Part shown: positions 35,820-47,345 of the stretch, in pieces
Position numbering within the stretch: position 1 is the stretch's first letter
Layout of the letters: each line of letters starts with the position of its first letter
Source: Harmonia axyridis
Lineage: Eukaryota; Arthropoda; Insecta; Coleoptera; Coccinellidae
Direction: 5' to 3'
Length of the DNA: 64,000 nucleotides
NCBI RefSeq assembly: GCF_914767665.1
Contig: NC_059507.1
Coordinates: forward strand, 1,922,001-1,986,000
Position numbers and translations under genes: made by a program
The notes under the pieces: generated by a model
Databases searched by the model: none
Told to the model about the DNA's origin: nothing
The model's input: the letters and a program-made list of their open reading frames with translations, nothing else

Positions 35820-36864
35820 TAAGGATGGGAATACCGGTTACTCACCAGTCGCGTTACATTCGCGACCGCTCCAAAATACCGCGATTTTGTAACTGTGGTT
35901 ACAGGTAAAAAAACCGTAGGCGATTGCAACTAAGTTGAGTACCAGCGACGGAGGAACGAAGGAAACGAGACCGTTGGTATACCTAGACTATTTGTGGACT
36001 GTCCTGTTGAATAATAATTCATTGTTCATTGAGTTTCTACGTAATTTTAGAAGAACGTATGCAAGCATAACAAAATCATAAAACTATAAAAATGTTTTGG
36101 TGGCTCAGAATAACAACAAAGGTTAAAATCTCCGAAGGGCACCTCATTAAAAACAGATGGTGTAAACTCCAGTGGAAATATACCATTATCGGGTAATCTA
36201 GGTATTACGTGAAAGAAATTATATCTGGAATTTCATTGGCAAGTTGAATATTACAAATTGATAGAAACTCATTTCACATATAGTAATATCTAGAATCGAT
36301 TTTTTGTTTACCGTTATTTTACAGAGAATTTTTAAGTATATTTGCATTTCCGATTGAGAATAAGGTTCAATTGTTGAAAGTAATCTCGGACTAACTAATT
36401 TACATTTGCTACAACCAATTTTTATCGAAGAAATAATCAAAAAATATTTAAAAAAAAACATCGAAAATATTGAAATCATTAATCGAATTGTTTAGTTCTA
36501 ATTCTGGAAAATACTATGGAAATCAAATATATTCCATTAGGCACTGAAAACACAATGGCAAAAACGATTTTTACGAAGTTACAGGAAGGTGAAGTAATTT
36601 CTCCTCGTTGAACATGGCAAATGAATGAAAAAAAATTAAAAGCACTGACAGCAGGAGTTTTTGGGAGATCATAAATGAATTTAGTTTTGTAAAAGGCACT
36701 GGCGTACTATTTTTTTTTTCGATGTTATTATTCGAAGTCCGGTGCCGGTACGCCGTAACTATCGTTACTTTGGAACCGGTTACTTTACGTTTGTGGAACG
36801 CGCGACTACGTTACTCAAAAATACCGTTCCAAAATCGCGGTATTGAAATACCGTCCCATCCCTA
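35820..36864. mobile_element. hAT-like non-autonomous element
   Basis: The 1045-bp element has termini TAAGGATGGGAATACCGGTT and the inverse of TAGGGATGGGACGGTATT. It is flanked by a perfect 8-bp duplication, ATATCAGA (35812-35819 and 36865-36872). The TAGGGATGGG-type end and 8-bp duplication are hAT features. The subterminal regions carry many ACCGGTTAC / CGCGAC type short repeats in both orientations. No transposase is recognised inside. Confidence 0.8.
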
Positions 36865-36872
36865 ATATCAGA

Positions 36873-37524
36873 TTTTTACCTATAATTTCTGAAATAACGT
36901 ACCGAGCATCATCAGCATCCCTCATCCCAAACATCAACATCATACGCATGGTCGGAAACCGGTAATTCCCTTAAAACTACAGAATCTGTTTGGCTGAAAA
37001 CGTATCGGATAGAAGGAGCCTGCTCAGGCAATACCATGGGACGGCAAAGGGAAGGCTACATAAGCGAAAAGTAACATCCATTACCTTAATGCACTGTTCA
37101 AGTCCCTCACGAGCCTGATTAATATTGCATTTCCTAGTGTTGGGGCACTCGAAGGCGGTGGCTGCGTCCATCTACCCCCAGGGATTGGCCCACTTACCGC
37201 TCTTTTCTCTGTCAGCCAGTGTGAGCCGATGTCTGACGTTTGCGGGGTGCTCCTTCAAATTTCACGTTAAGACTTATTCGATGTCCGACAGATGACGGAC
37301 GAAGGAATATTCAAGTTCCAGGCTTTTTCGTCCATTCTGCATAAATAAACTAGGGTCCTCCAAGGACTCATACCTAAAAGAGTTTCTCTAGTTTTAGTAT
37401 CGTAATGAGTTCATTACAGTTCTAAAAACAGTGCTGTAATGAACTCATTATGAACTCATTACAGCATCGTTTTCAGTCATATTTTTCATTTTGTGGTTGT
37501 CTACACTGACTTCCAATCCAATTC
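36873..37524. other. Unassigned sequence with a short palindrome
   Basis: No gene is recognised. Three copies of a TGAACTCATTACAG-type motif, two of them in inverted orientation, lie at 37402-37464. Confidence 0.35.
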
Positions 37525-37946
37525 AGTTCTCCTGTCAGTGTTCGGAATCCAAACAAACAAATTGTCATTCAAATTAGTATGTTGTCGTTGAAGAAATTGG
37601 CTTATTTTCATAAATAAGATTATTTAAGAAACGATTTTACGATTAATTGATAGACAGAAGGCACGATATTAATGCCAGTAAGTTCGAACTTGAAGTTTAA
37701 CTAATAAACACGGCTTTTTACAAAATCTGGGGAATGATACAGGATTCAAACTTACTGGTATTAACCTCGTTCCTTCTGTCTATCAATTCATACTGAAATC
37801 GTTCCTCAAATACTCTCATTTATGGAAATAAGCCAATTCCTTCAACGACACCGTACTAATTTGAATGACAATTTATTTGTTTGGATTCCAAACACTGACA
37901 GGAGAACCAAAAATGGCGGTGTGTGACGTCACACTAATAGAGCGTA
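37525..37946. mobile_element. Foldback element F2, copy 1 (left end truncated)
   Basis: Inverted arms (about 37525-37690 and 37745-37920) surround a short centre containing AATAAACACGGC. The right end continues to GTGTGACGTCACACTAATAG and AGCGTA at 37946. It is homologous to the complete copy at 56698-57158. Confidence 0.8.
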
Positions 37947-38362
37947 TTGTCAATGTATTATAATTTGGATTTACTGAAATGATTTGCGATATTATTCGCA
38001 ATTTCTCTTAATTCTGCTGGTGTTAAATCGATTTTGTCAGACAGAATTCAACTTAATGCGTAATTATAAATTATTCAAAAATTCGGAACGTACGATTCAA
38101 ATTCAAATTCCGTGATGTGTCGATTTTAGTAACAGTCACACCAACTGCCAAGATACAATACAAAAGTCACTAGGATGTATAATTTGAATTTTTCATTGAA
38201 TTTTGACAACATTCCACAAAACTTGACTGATATAGAGAAAATATCGTCTTATACTCGTTGCAGAAGGAAATTCCAACACTCATGCATTCGTGTTGGAGCC
38301 CATTCTGCAACTGGTTTTAGAATACTATTTTCTCATTTCGCTAAAAGCAATTTTTCGATATG
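37947..38362. other. Unassigned sequence
   Basis: I see nothing recognisable. Confidence 0.3.
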
Positions 38363-39264
38363 ATGTGTGTTTTCTTTCGATGTATATAACTTTAAATTGG
38401 CATTACTGTTCAAGATGGCGACCGATTTAACAGCTGTCAAGTGATTCATTCTCAGTTTGGTTTGGCAATTCATCATGAATAGACTCACGCCTGAACAACG
38501 CTTGCAAATAGTGCAATTTCATTTCGAAAATAATGGTTCTGTGCGGAATACGTATCGCGCACTACGTCCATTACCGATGCAGCGCACTTCTGGTTGAATG
38601 GCTACGTCAACAAACAAAACTGCCGCATTTGGAGTGAAGCTAATCCTCAAGTGTATGTCGAAACACCGTTACATTCAGAAAAACTGACTGTTTGGTGCGC
38701 TTTATGGGCTGGTGGAATCATTGGTCCGTACTTCTACAAAAACGATGATGGCCGGAATGTTACAGTCAATGGTGATCGGTATAGAGCCATGATTACTAAC
38801 TTTTTCATTCCTGAATTGAACAACCTGTGGTTCCAGGAGCTGTGGTTCCAACAAGACGGCGCAACATGTCACACAGCTCGTGCCAAAATCGATTTATTAA
38901 AAGACACGTTTGGTTTTGGTGAATTGGCCTCCAAGATTTTGTGTTTTAACACCGCTAGACTACTTTCTGTGGGGCTATGTAAAGTCATTGGTCTATGCGG
39001 ATAAGCCACAAACCCTTGACCATTTGGAAGACAACATTCGCCGTGTTATTGCCGATATACGGCCACAAATGTTGGAAAAAGTCATCAAAAATTGGACGTC
39101 CAGATTGGACTACATCCGAGCCAGCCGTGGCGGTCATATGCCAGAAATCATATTTAAAATGTAATGCCACAAGATTATCTTGCAGATAAATAAACTTCAT
39201 GTCAATCGAATAATCCATCGTTGTTTTATTGCAATTTAAAGTTCTATAGCTCTAAAAAAAACAC
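38363..39264 (+). mobile_element. DD41D mariner-like element (copy G), rearranged
   Basis: The ends are degraded (GTGTGTTTTCTTTCGATG at left). Its internal junction is shorter than in the other copies and has lost the FILFS codons, so the first catalytic aspartate context is damaged. The catalytic remnants are open at 38594-39004 and 38910-39164. A further small deletion follows KDTFG. The 3' end abuts a fragment of foldback element F1. Confidence 0.85.
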
Positions 39265-39453
39265 TAATGTTCCATTAAAAAAAAAAATGACGGTGACGTC
39301 ATTACTCGAAAGTAATTCACCATGTATATCAGATTATTATTTTAAAATACAGTAAATTAAAATAAAAAAATCGACGTGTTTCAGGATTATTTCCTAAAAT
39401 GGTGTGTTTAGCTAAAAATGAATTTGTTCCATACTTTACGGACACAGCGTATA
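39265..39453. mobile_element. Foldback element F1, right-arm fragment
   Basis: Matches the outer right arm of the elements at 32020 and 44722, from AATGACGGTGACGTCATTAC to GGACACAGCGTATA. The mariner copy G ends exactly where this fragment begins. Confidence 0.8.
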
Positions 39454-40559
39454 CCGTTGAATATTCTCGAAAACTCGATCTGAGACCACTCACCAAAAAT
39501 TCCATTCATCATCAAACGAACCAACACTCCCGGAGTCAGCCTGTACCGCATACGTAAATAATAAGTTACCCTAAAGGGTCGAAACCCATCTCCTCAACGC
39601 CTTCAAATTCTACTGAAGCGACGTGACAGTTCTTTGCCCGCTCTTCAGTTCAACTCCTAACATCTTAAATTTTAAAACCTATCTGCAAATTGCCCCTTCG
39701 GTTCCAAAAGTGTACTTATAAATTTTTGAACGTTTCGTGTTTTATGCCATATGTAACTATGAGACCGAAAGGCGTCGGATGCATGTTTTAAAAGATTTAG
39801 GGAATGGTGTCCCTTCCAATTCGATTCATTGATGGAGCAGACGCCAAGATGAGGTCCGAATGGAAGTGGACAATGATAAAGTTGTTCGTCATGATCAGGC
39901 GAAAACGGATTATTACTTATTCAGTTTGGTCGAATAACGAACTTGAAAATTCGAAGATCCTATTGGCATCTGTTCGCCAACATAATCTGTAAATAACAAA
40001 GCTGGAAATCGAATTTGAAGATGGATACCTATACTGTAATTTTCGAAATTTAGGCCGAGAATGATCTCAAACAATAAGGTTCAACACATTCATGACTTCT
40101 TCGTGGTCAAATTCAAGAATGTCATTCAATATTTCAGTGACCACATTTTCGAAACACATTCCAAATTTCTAGGCATTCAAAAACTGGAATAAAGATATGC
40201 AAACCTAGGTATAATAGCAGATAGTTATAAAATCAATCAAATGAGAAAGTAGAATATCTTTAGATGGATTAACTTAATACTGCATTTTAACTTGACTCAT
40301 CTTCTAAATATGTGTGATATCTAAAATTTATAAACTATTTCATAAATTCCAAAGTACTAATTTCAATTGTTTGGCGAATTATCGACGTGAAAAATTTCTA
40401 GAGATCCTAAAACAATAATAACAAGCCTACAATACATCTTCTCAGATGATTATAAAATCAATCAAAGCTACAGTTACTGAGAAAGTTGAATATCTTGCTT
40501 TTTCCCATTATTGAAATTTTCTACGTTAAAATCAGAATTTTTGAAGAAACTGTTTTTCT
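39454..40559. other. Unassigned sequence
   Basis: No gene is recognised. The last few hundred bases already resemble parts of the array that follows (for example GAGAAAGT and CTACCTATTATAAT motifs). Confidence 0.3.
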
Positions 40560-43100
40560 TGAATGAATTTACTACCTATTATAATTGTTCAGAGTACTCA
40601 CCCATGAGTTAATTCCTTGATGTGAAAGAGTTTTTCGTCATAATAAACTTCGATTCATTTCGATTCCCTCTTTTCCTAGAACTTCATTGCCTTTTATTTT
40701 TATCATCACTGGTTAGCAATTGACTGATAAGACATCATAAATCTATAACAGAGAACATATCATCAACATCATTTGATAAAATAAATCATAGTATCAAATA
40801 CAATTCGTCTAAAAATGTTCATGAAATAGCCTGAAAATAACTATCTGATTGCTTCACGTGAATCTGGTATTTTTGCAAGTCAGTCTCATAGACTACTTCA
40901 ATAATTATTCAGTTCACAAGAAATCATCGATTGGAAGGCGAGGATCAGAAATGTCTTCAATCTATGATCACGAACGTGGAAAACATTCTGAACTATGGTT
41001 GAATTTCTGTGCTCTGTCATCGAATGACAAGATTATGAAATTGAAGTAAAGAATTATGTTTTCAGAAACCGAATTACTAGATCGCAATCGATTTAAACGA
41101 AATATCTGGAATGACTAGTTTGTCCAAGACATCTTGAAAATGATGAAGATTCGACTGGGGACTTTTTCAATAGCATGTGAACAGAAATTCTCCAAATAAG
41201 GTCAATTTCACAATTTTGGGCAATTCCAGACTTCATTAAAAAGGTGAAACATAGAGATCTGCTTTTTGCCATGACTGAAATTATCCACATTATATTTAGA
41301 ATTTGGAAGAAATTGTTTTCCTTGAACGTACTTACTGGTATCTATAATTATTTTTCCCTGTACTCACCGAAGGATTTATTCCTCTATGCTGAAAAGCTTT
41401 TCGTCATTATAAACCTCGATTCATTTTTTTCCTAGATCATTGTTGTCTTCCATTTTCATCATAACTGTTAGCAACTGAACGATGAGACATTATAAATCTA
41501 TAACAGAGAACATATTTGAAAATATGAACACTATTTGATAAAATTAATCTCAACAAATGAATTTTTTATGAAAACTGAGCATAAAATACCTTAAAAATAA
41601 CTATCTTAAAAAAATTGATTGATCCACCTGAATCTCGTATTTCTGCCTACCTATAATAATTGATTTGTTCACTCACCGATGGGTTCAATCCTCAATGTGG
41701 AAGAGCTCCTCGTCATTATTTTTTCCTAGAACTTCGTTTTCTTTCATATTTTCATCATCACTGTTAGCAATTGACCGATTAGACATAATAAATCTATAAC
41801 AGAGAACATATTCAGTATCATCAACATCGTTTGATAAAATAAATCATAGTATCAATTGTATTATATAAAAAATGTGCAAAAAATACCTTAAAAATAACTT
41901 TCTGGAGCAAAATTGATCGATTCAACTGAATCTCGTATTTTTGCAAGTCAGTCTCATAGACTACTTCAATAATTATTCAGTTCCCCAACAATCATCGATT
42001 GATAGGCGGGGTTTTGGAATTTCTTCAATCTGTGATCAACAGCATGGAAAATCATTCAAAAGTGTAGGTGAATTTCTGTGCTATGTCATCGGATGATACG
42101 CTCATCAAATTAGAGTATGAAGCTGTGTTTTCAGAAACTGAATTGCTATTGACTGATATTCCTTACCATTGAATTGCTATATCGCAATTACAGATTTCAT
42201 GAAAAAAAATTGAAACAAAGAGATTTACTTTTTTCCATGACAAAATTATTAACGTTATAGTTAGAATTTGGAAGAAACTATTTCTTTGAACGAACTTAGT
42301 ACTACCTATAATTAATAATTATTCGGAGTACTCACCGAAGGAGTTATTCATTGAATGTGAAAAGCGTTTCATAATTATAAACTTCGATTCATTTTTACCT
42401 ATAACTTCGTTGTCTTCTATTTTCATCATAACTGTTAGCAATTGACCGATGAGATAATATCATAAATCTATATCAGAGAATATATTCAATTATCAACACC
42501 ATTTGATAAAATTAATGCCAAAGTCAAATGTAACTTGTATGAAAAATGAGCATAAAATACCCTAAAAATAACTATCGGGAAAAAAATTAATTGATTTACC
42601 TGAATCTCGTATTTTTGCCTTCCTATAATAATTATTTTGTTCACTCACCGATGGTTCAATCCTCAATGTGGAAGAGCTCCTCGTCATTATTTTTTCCTAG
42701 AACTTCGTTTTCTTCCATATTTTCATCATCACTGTTAGCAATTGACCGATTAGACATCATAAATCTATAATAAAGAACATATTCAGTATCATCAACATCG
42801 TTTGATATAATAAATCATAATATCAAACGTAACTTGTATGAAAAATGTGCAAAAAATACCTTAAAAATAACTTTCTGGAGAAAAATTAATCGATTCAAGT
42901 GAATCTCGTATTTTTGCAAGTCAGAGTTATAGACTACTTCAATAATTATTCATTTCACCAACAATCATCGATTGGTAGGCGGGGTTTTGGAATTTCTTCA
43001 ATCTGTGATCAAGAGCATGGAAAATCATTCAAAACTGTAGGTGAATTTCTGTGCTATGTCATCGAATGATACTCTTATCAAATTGAAGTATGAAATTATG
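40560..43100. repeat. Degenerate local repeat array with a ~970-bp higher-order period
   Basis: The anchor ACTGTTAGCAATTGACCGAT (with variants) occurs near 40713, 41465, 41760, 42429 and 42730. The pairs 41465/42429 and 41760/42730 are each about 965-970 bp apart, giving a duplicated larger unit built from two related subunits. Each subunit also holds TCATAAATCTATAACAGAGAACATA and a TACTCACCGA-type motif. That motif is a GT-AG donor-like GGTGAGT on the minus strand. Open frames are short. The origin is unknown; decayed duplicated exons are one possibility. Confidence 0.7.
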
Positions 43101-44721
43101 TTTTTCGGCAACCGTCCAGGAAGTGCTCACTTTCCGGACGCTTTTTCTCTGAGAAAGTAACATTTCCCGGCCTAGTCCGGAAAGTACGTACTTCCCGGAC
43201 TAGGCCGGAAAAGAATCATAGAATCCATAGCAACCGAGATAACGGCTGACAGTTCATATGAAATTAGTTGTCAAAAATTTGCATGTTTTTTTATAGCAAT
43301 CGCAATAAAATATGGAAAGCAGCAGCGATAGTGTTATTTTACATGGTTGCCGAAAAAATATTGTACGCAACACGCCCGAAAATGGTTTTTTTGGACTCAC
43401 AGACTTCCAGGACTCGCTTACGCTCGTCCTGGAATTTTGTCTATTCGTCCAAAAAAACCCTAGTTTCCGGACTTGTTACGTAAATTACTATTTCAGAAAT
43501 CGAATTGCTATATCGCTAGTCAACAATTGTATTCTTCGATATGCAGCTCAGGAAGTTTCATTCTAGATCAACTTTTTTTTTTACCGATGTCAAAGGCCCA
43601 TTTAATCAAATAATGAATCGAACAATTAATGTTTCTGACCTTACGTCAGTAGTTTTCTCATCGAAATCAATGTATCACAATATATTGATGGAGAATTTTC
43701 TCGCAAGCACTTCATTCACGAAAATGATTTCTTATCAACAACATGAAAATATGAATTCTAATCCAATCTCGTTCAGATCCTCATCAGAAGATGGAAAACA
43801 GCCAAAGTTACAGCCTCCTAAATCCAGAGCAGGAACTCGGAAATGCTTATTCCTTCCGTGACCATTAACAAAATTGTGCTTTTCCAAAGAATCAATTTGT
43901 AATGCTGCCTCACCGCAGTCGCAGCCAGGGATTCTATTACCCAGATTAAATCTTAAAGGATATATAGATTCATGCAGGTTGTCTCGGGGATTCTTCCACA
44001 AGGAATATATAAATTATTACATGGTCGTAATAGATCCGTTCATTTTTAATTAGGATGCATTTCAATTACTGCAATGTTACAGCTTCCTGGGGATTATACT
44101 CCACTTACATTCGCTGTTGGGAAAGCTTTCAGACGATGAAATTCATTTCGGTAAGTACTTTGCTTCTGTTTTTGTGTATTTTTTGAAGACATGTACTTTC
44201 TACAATTGAGTGTCATCTTTGGGGAATCGATGGGGATGAATTTCTATTGGTTGGTGGGTAGATGGATGAAAATATAGTCTGAGCTCGTTTCCCAAACGCA
44301 GCGACTCACGAATGACAACTAGTGACATTAGTGACAACAAATTCGACAATTCCTCATTCCTCATTTGAGTTTCTTTCTCGATTACTCATAAAGTTTTCAT
44401 TTCAGGTTTGCTTAAGTAACCCCCACTATTTTTGTACAAAGAATCGGCTGGAATAATAAAAAATATAGGTTCTAATTTGTAAATCTTGAGTTTTGATGAA
44501 TTTGAGTTGTCCAAGTTCATAATCTTCTTATAAACACCCTGTACATTTCTGGTTCAAACCGCAAACAGTCTTATAATACTACGTTTTTGCAAAATCGATA
44601 AAGAAACACATTTTTTCGAAAAACGATTTTTCTGACAAAATTTTGAAAAAAATGTGGCCAATTTTTTTTATAAGAATCCCAGTAACTCATGAACCATCGA
44701 GTTTTAACCCAAGTTATGGCA
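43101..44721. other. Unassigned sequence with GC-rich palindromes
   Basis: Near-perfect palindromes with TCCGGAC motifs lie at 43109-43136 and 43164-43210. A TTCCAGGAC/GTCCTGGAA hairpin lies near 43405-43436. A 106-codon plus-strand frame at 43541-43861 overlaps an 88-codon minus frame, and neither has a motif. No gene is called. Confidence 0.4.
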
Positions 44722-45641
44722 TATACACTGTGTCCGTAAAGTATGGAACAAATTCATTTTCAGCTAAACAGACCATTTTAAGAAATAATCCTGAAACAAG
44801 TCGATTTTTTATTTTAATTTACCGTATTTTAAAATAATAATCTGAAATACAGGGTGAATTACATTCGATTGATGACGTCACCATCATTTTTTTAAATGGA
44901 ACACCCCATTTTGTCTCAATTTTCCGATTACTCTAGCTGAGCTGATTCCAAAAATGTATCACATGTTGATTCCAATTGGTACAGGGTGGACAAAAATACA
45001 ATAGTTTTGTGTATGCTCATGAAGTTACGCGTAACATTCTTTATTATTTAAATTAACAATATTATCAAAAATAATTATTGTCTAGCGGCAATTGGTTTGA
45101 ATGTAGCAACCTGTAGTTTGTTACATTTTTAGATTAATAAAAATGAGCTGTTTCCAAACATGTTTGGTACTTTGGTCTAGCAGACACAAAATGAAAGAAA
45201 TTATTTCTTATTTCATACATTTTTATTAATCTAAAAATGTAACAAACTACAGGGTGTTACATTCAAACCAATTGCCACTAGACAATAAGTATTTTTGATA
45301 ATGTTGTTAATTCAACTAATAAAGAATGTTACGCGTTACCTTATAAGCACACACAAAACTATTGTATTTTAGTCCACCCTGTACCAATTGGAATCAACAT
45401 GTGATACATTTTTGGAATAAGCTCAGCTAGAGTAATCGAAAAATTGAGACAAAATGGGTGTGTTCAATTAAAAAAAATGACGGTGACGTCATTACTCGAA
45501 AGTAATTCACCCTGTATATTAGATTATTATTTTAAAATACGGTGATTAAAATAAGAAATCGAGGTGTTTCAGGATTATTTCTTAAAATGGTCTGTTTAGC
45601 TAAAAATGAATTTGTTCCATACTTTGTGGACACTGTGTATA
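44722..45641. mobile_element. Foldback element F1, complete copy
   Basis: A 920-bp element whose two halves are near-complete inverse copies of each other. It begins TATACACTGTGTCCGTAAAG and ends with the inverse of TATACACAGTGTCCACAAAG. The arms are about 430 bp and the centre contains ATGAAAGAAATTATTTCTTA. No coding capacity. It defines the family also seen at 32020-32842 and 39265-39453. Confidence 0.9.
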
Positions 45642-46405
45642 CAAATTTCAATACGAATACTATACAAAATTCAGGATTCTTAAAAATGCTCCTTCGCCAT
45701 TTTTACACTGGCTCATTCACCATTTTGTAACGCTTATAATTCACTCTTTTTCTAATGCAAATTGAATAGTCCCCTAATTTCAAATCTCACGAGTTGTATC
45801 ATCCAATTGTATTACATTGAATTCATTGAAATTCAACACAGTAGTTCTACAAACTAAACTCTAAAGCATATCTTCCCAATTCTAACTTATTTATACAGTA
45901 TACTTACCTGACGATCATCTAAGATTCCTGGGGTAAGACCACAAGCCCAAGATATTTCTTTCTTGGCTCAGTTCTCCACAGAAACGTTTCAATAATTCAC
46001 CTAATTTGAAAGCCTCAGAGAACTCGAGATATAAAAGATACAAACAATGGAAACATTCTAAATGGGGTGTACGATGTACGGCAGTCAATAAAAAGAAATG
46101 GCTCTACTAACATATGTTGCCTCTGGGGCCCTGGAAACGCAATACCATAGATATGTAATGACCAGCATCCCGCTTTCATATATCTATTACAATATAATAC
46201 CAGTACCTTTACCGCAGTATTTATTAAAATTTTGTACTAGGAAAACATGCTGGAAATATTTATATGAATGTTCTAGAGGGGCTAGGACCAGGTCAGGATT
46301 TATCTTCTTACGTTGTTCATAAACGTTAATAATTTGTTCAGATCATTATTTGAGAAGTTTTGCCATGAAGCTAGAAAATACAAATTGCGATCGAATAGTG
46401 TAATA
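45642..46405. other. Unassigned sequence
   Basis: No gene is recognised. Confidence 0.3.
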
Positions 46406-47345
46406 ATGGGTGTTTTTTTTCGAGGTATATAACTTTAAGTTGGCATTACTGTTCAAGATGGCGACCGATTTAACAGTTGTCAAATGATTTATTCTCAGTT
46501 TGGTTTGGCAATTCATCATGAATAGACTCACGCCTGAACAAAGCTTGCAAATAGTGCAATTTTATTTCGAAAATAATGGTTCTGTGCATAATACGTATCG
46601 CGCACTACGTCCATTTTATTTTGTTTAGCGATGAAGCGCACTTCTGGTTGAATGGCTACGTCAACAAACAAAACTGCTGCATTGTGAGTGAAGCTGATCC
46701 TCAAGTGTATGTCGAAACACCGTTACATCTAGAAAAACTGACTGTTTGGTGCGCTTTATGGGCTGGTGGAATCATTGGTCCGTACTTCTTCAAAAACGAT
46801 GATGGCCAGAACGTTACAGTCAATGGTGATCGGTATAGAGCCATGATTACTAACTTTTACATTCCTGAATTGAACAACCATGATGTCCAGGAGCAGTGGT
46901 TCCAACAAGACGGCGCAATATGTCACACAGCTCCTGCCACAATCGATTTATTGAAAGACACGTTTGGTGACCGCCTAATTTCACGTTTTGGACCTGTGAA
47001 TTGGCCTCCAAGATCTTGTGATTTAACACCGCTAGACTACTTTCTGTGGGGCTATGTAAAGTCATTGGTCTATGCGGATAAACCACAAACCCTTGACCAT
47101 TTGGAAGACAACTTTCGCCGTGTTATTGCCGATATACGGCCACGAATGTTGGAAAAAGTCATCGAAAATTGGACGTCCAGATTGGACTACATCCGAGCCA
47201 CCCGTGGCGGTCATATGCCAGAAATCATATTTAAAATGTAATGCCACAAGATTATCTTGCGGACAAATAAAATTCATGTCTATCGAATAATCCATCGTTG
47301 TTTTATTGCAATTTGAAGTTCTATAGCTCTAAAAAAAACACCCTT
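46406..47345 (+). mobile_element. DD41D mariner-like element (copy H), best preserved, internally deleted
   Basis: A 940-bp copy with both terminal repeats and TA borders. The original transposase start (MNRLTPEQSLQIVQFYFENN at about 46518) ends shortly after the deletion junction. An ATG in the other frame (46576) gives a continuous 221-residue frame to 47241. It contains the three catalytic aspartates at residues 19 (FSDEAHF), 112 (QQDGA) and 154 (LDYFLW), so the spacing of the last two is 41. The DNA-binding region is missing, so specific binding to its own ends is not expected. Confidence 0.9.
46576..47241 (+). pseudogene. Catalytic-only remnant of a DD41D mariner transposase
   Basis: The 221-residue frame starts MVLCIIRIAHYVHF, which is N-terminal DNA read out of frame, and then enters the true catalytic domain at FSDEAH. 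The domain continues through WCALWAGGIIGPYF, WFQQDGA and NWPPRSCDLTPLDYFLWGYV to HMPEIIFKM. Full-length relatives are about 340 residues, so roughly the HTH pair and linker are absent. It is open but unlikely to be a working transposase. It could act as a competitor if expressed. Confidence 0.75.

Noticed and set aside
40560..43100. CRISPR array
   Set aside because: Units are hundreds of bases long and degenerate, without short identical repeats and unique spacers, and the context is a eukaryotic genome.
43541..43861. 106-codon plus-strand frame as a gene
   Set aside because: It overlaps an 88-codon minus frame, has no domain, and lies next to repeats.
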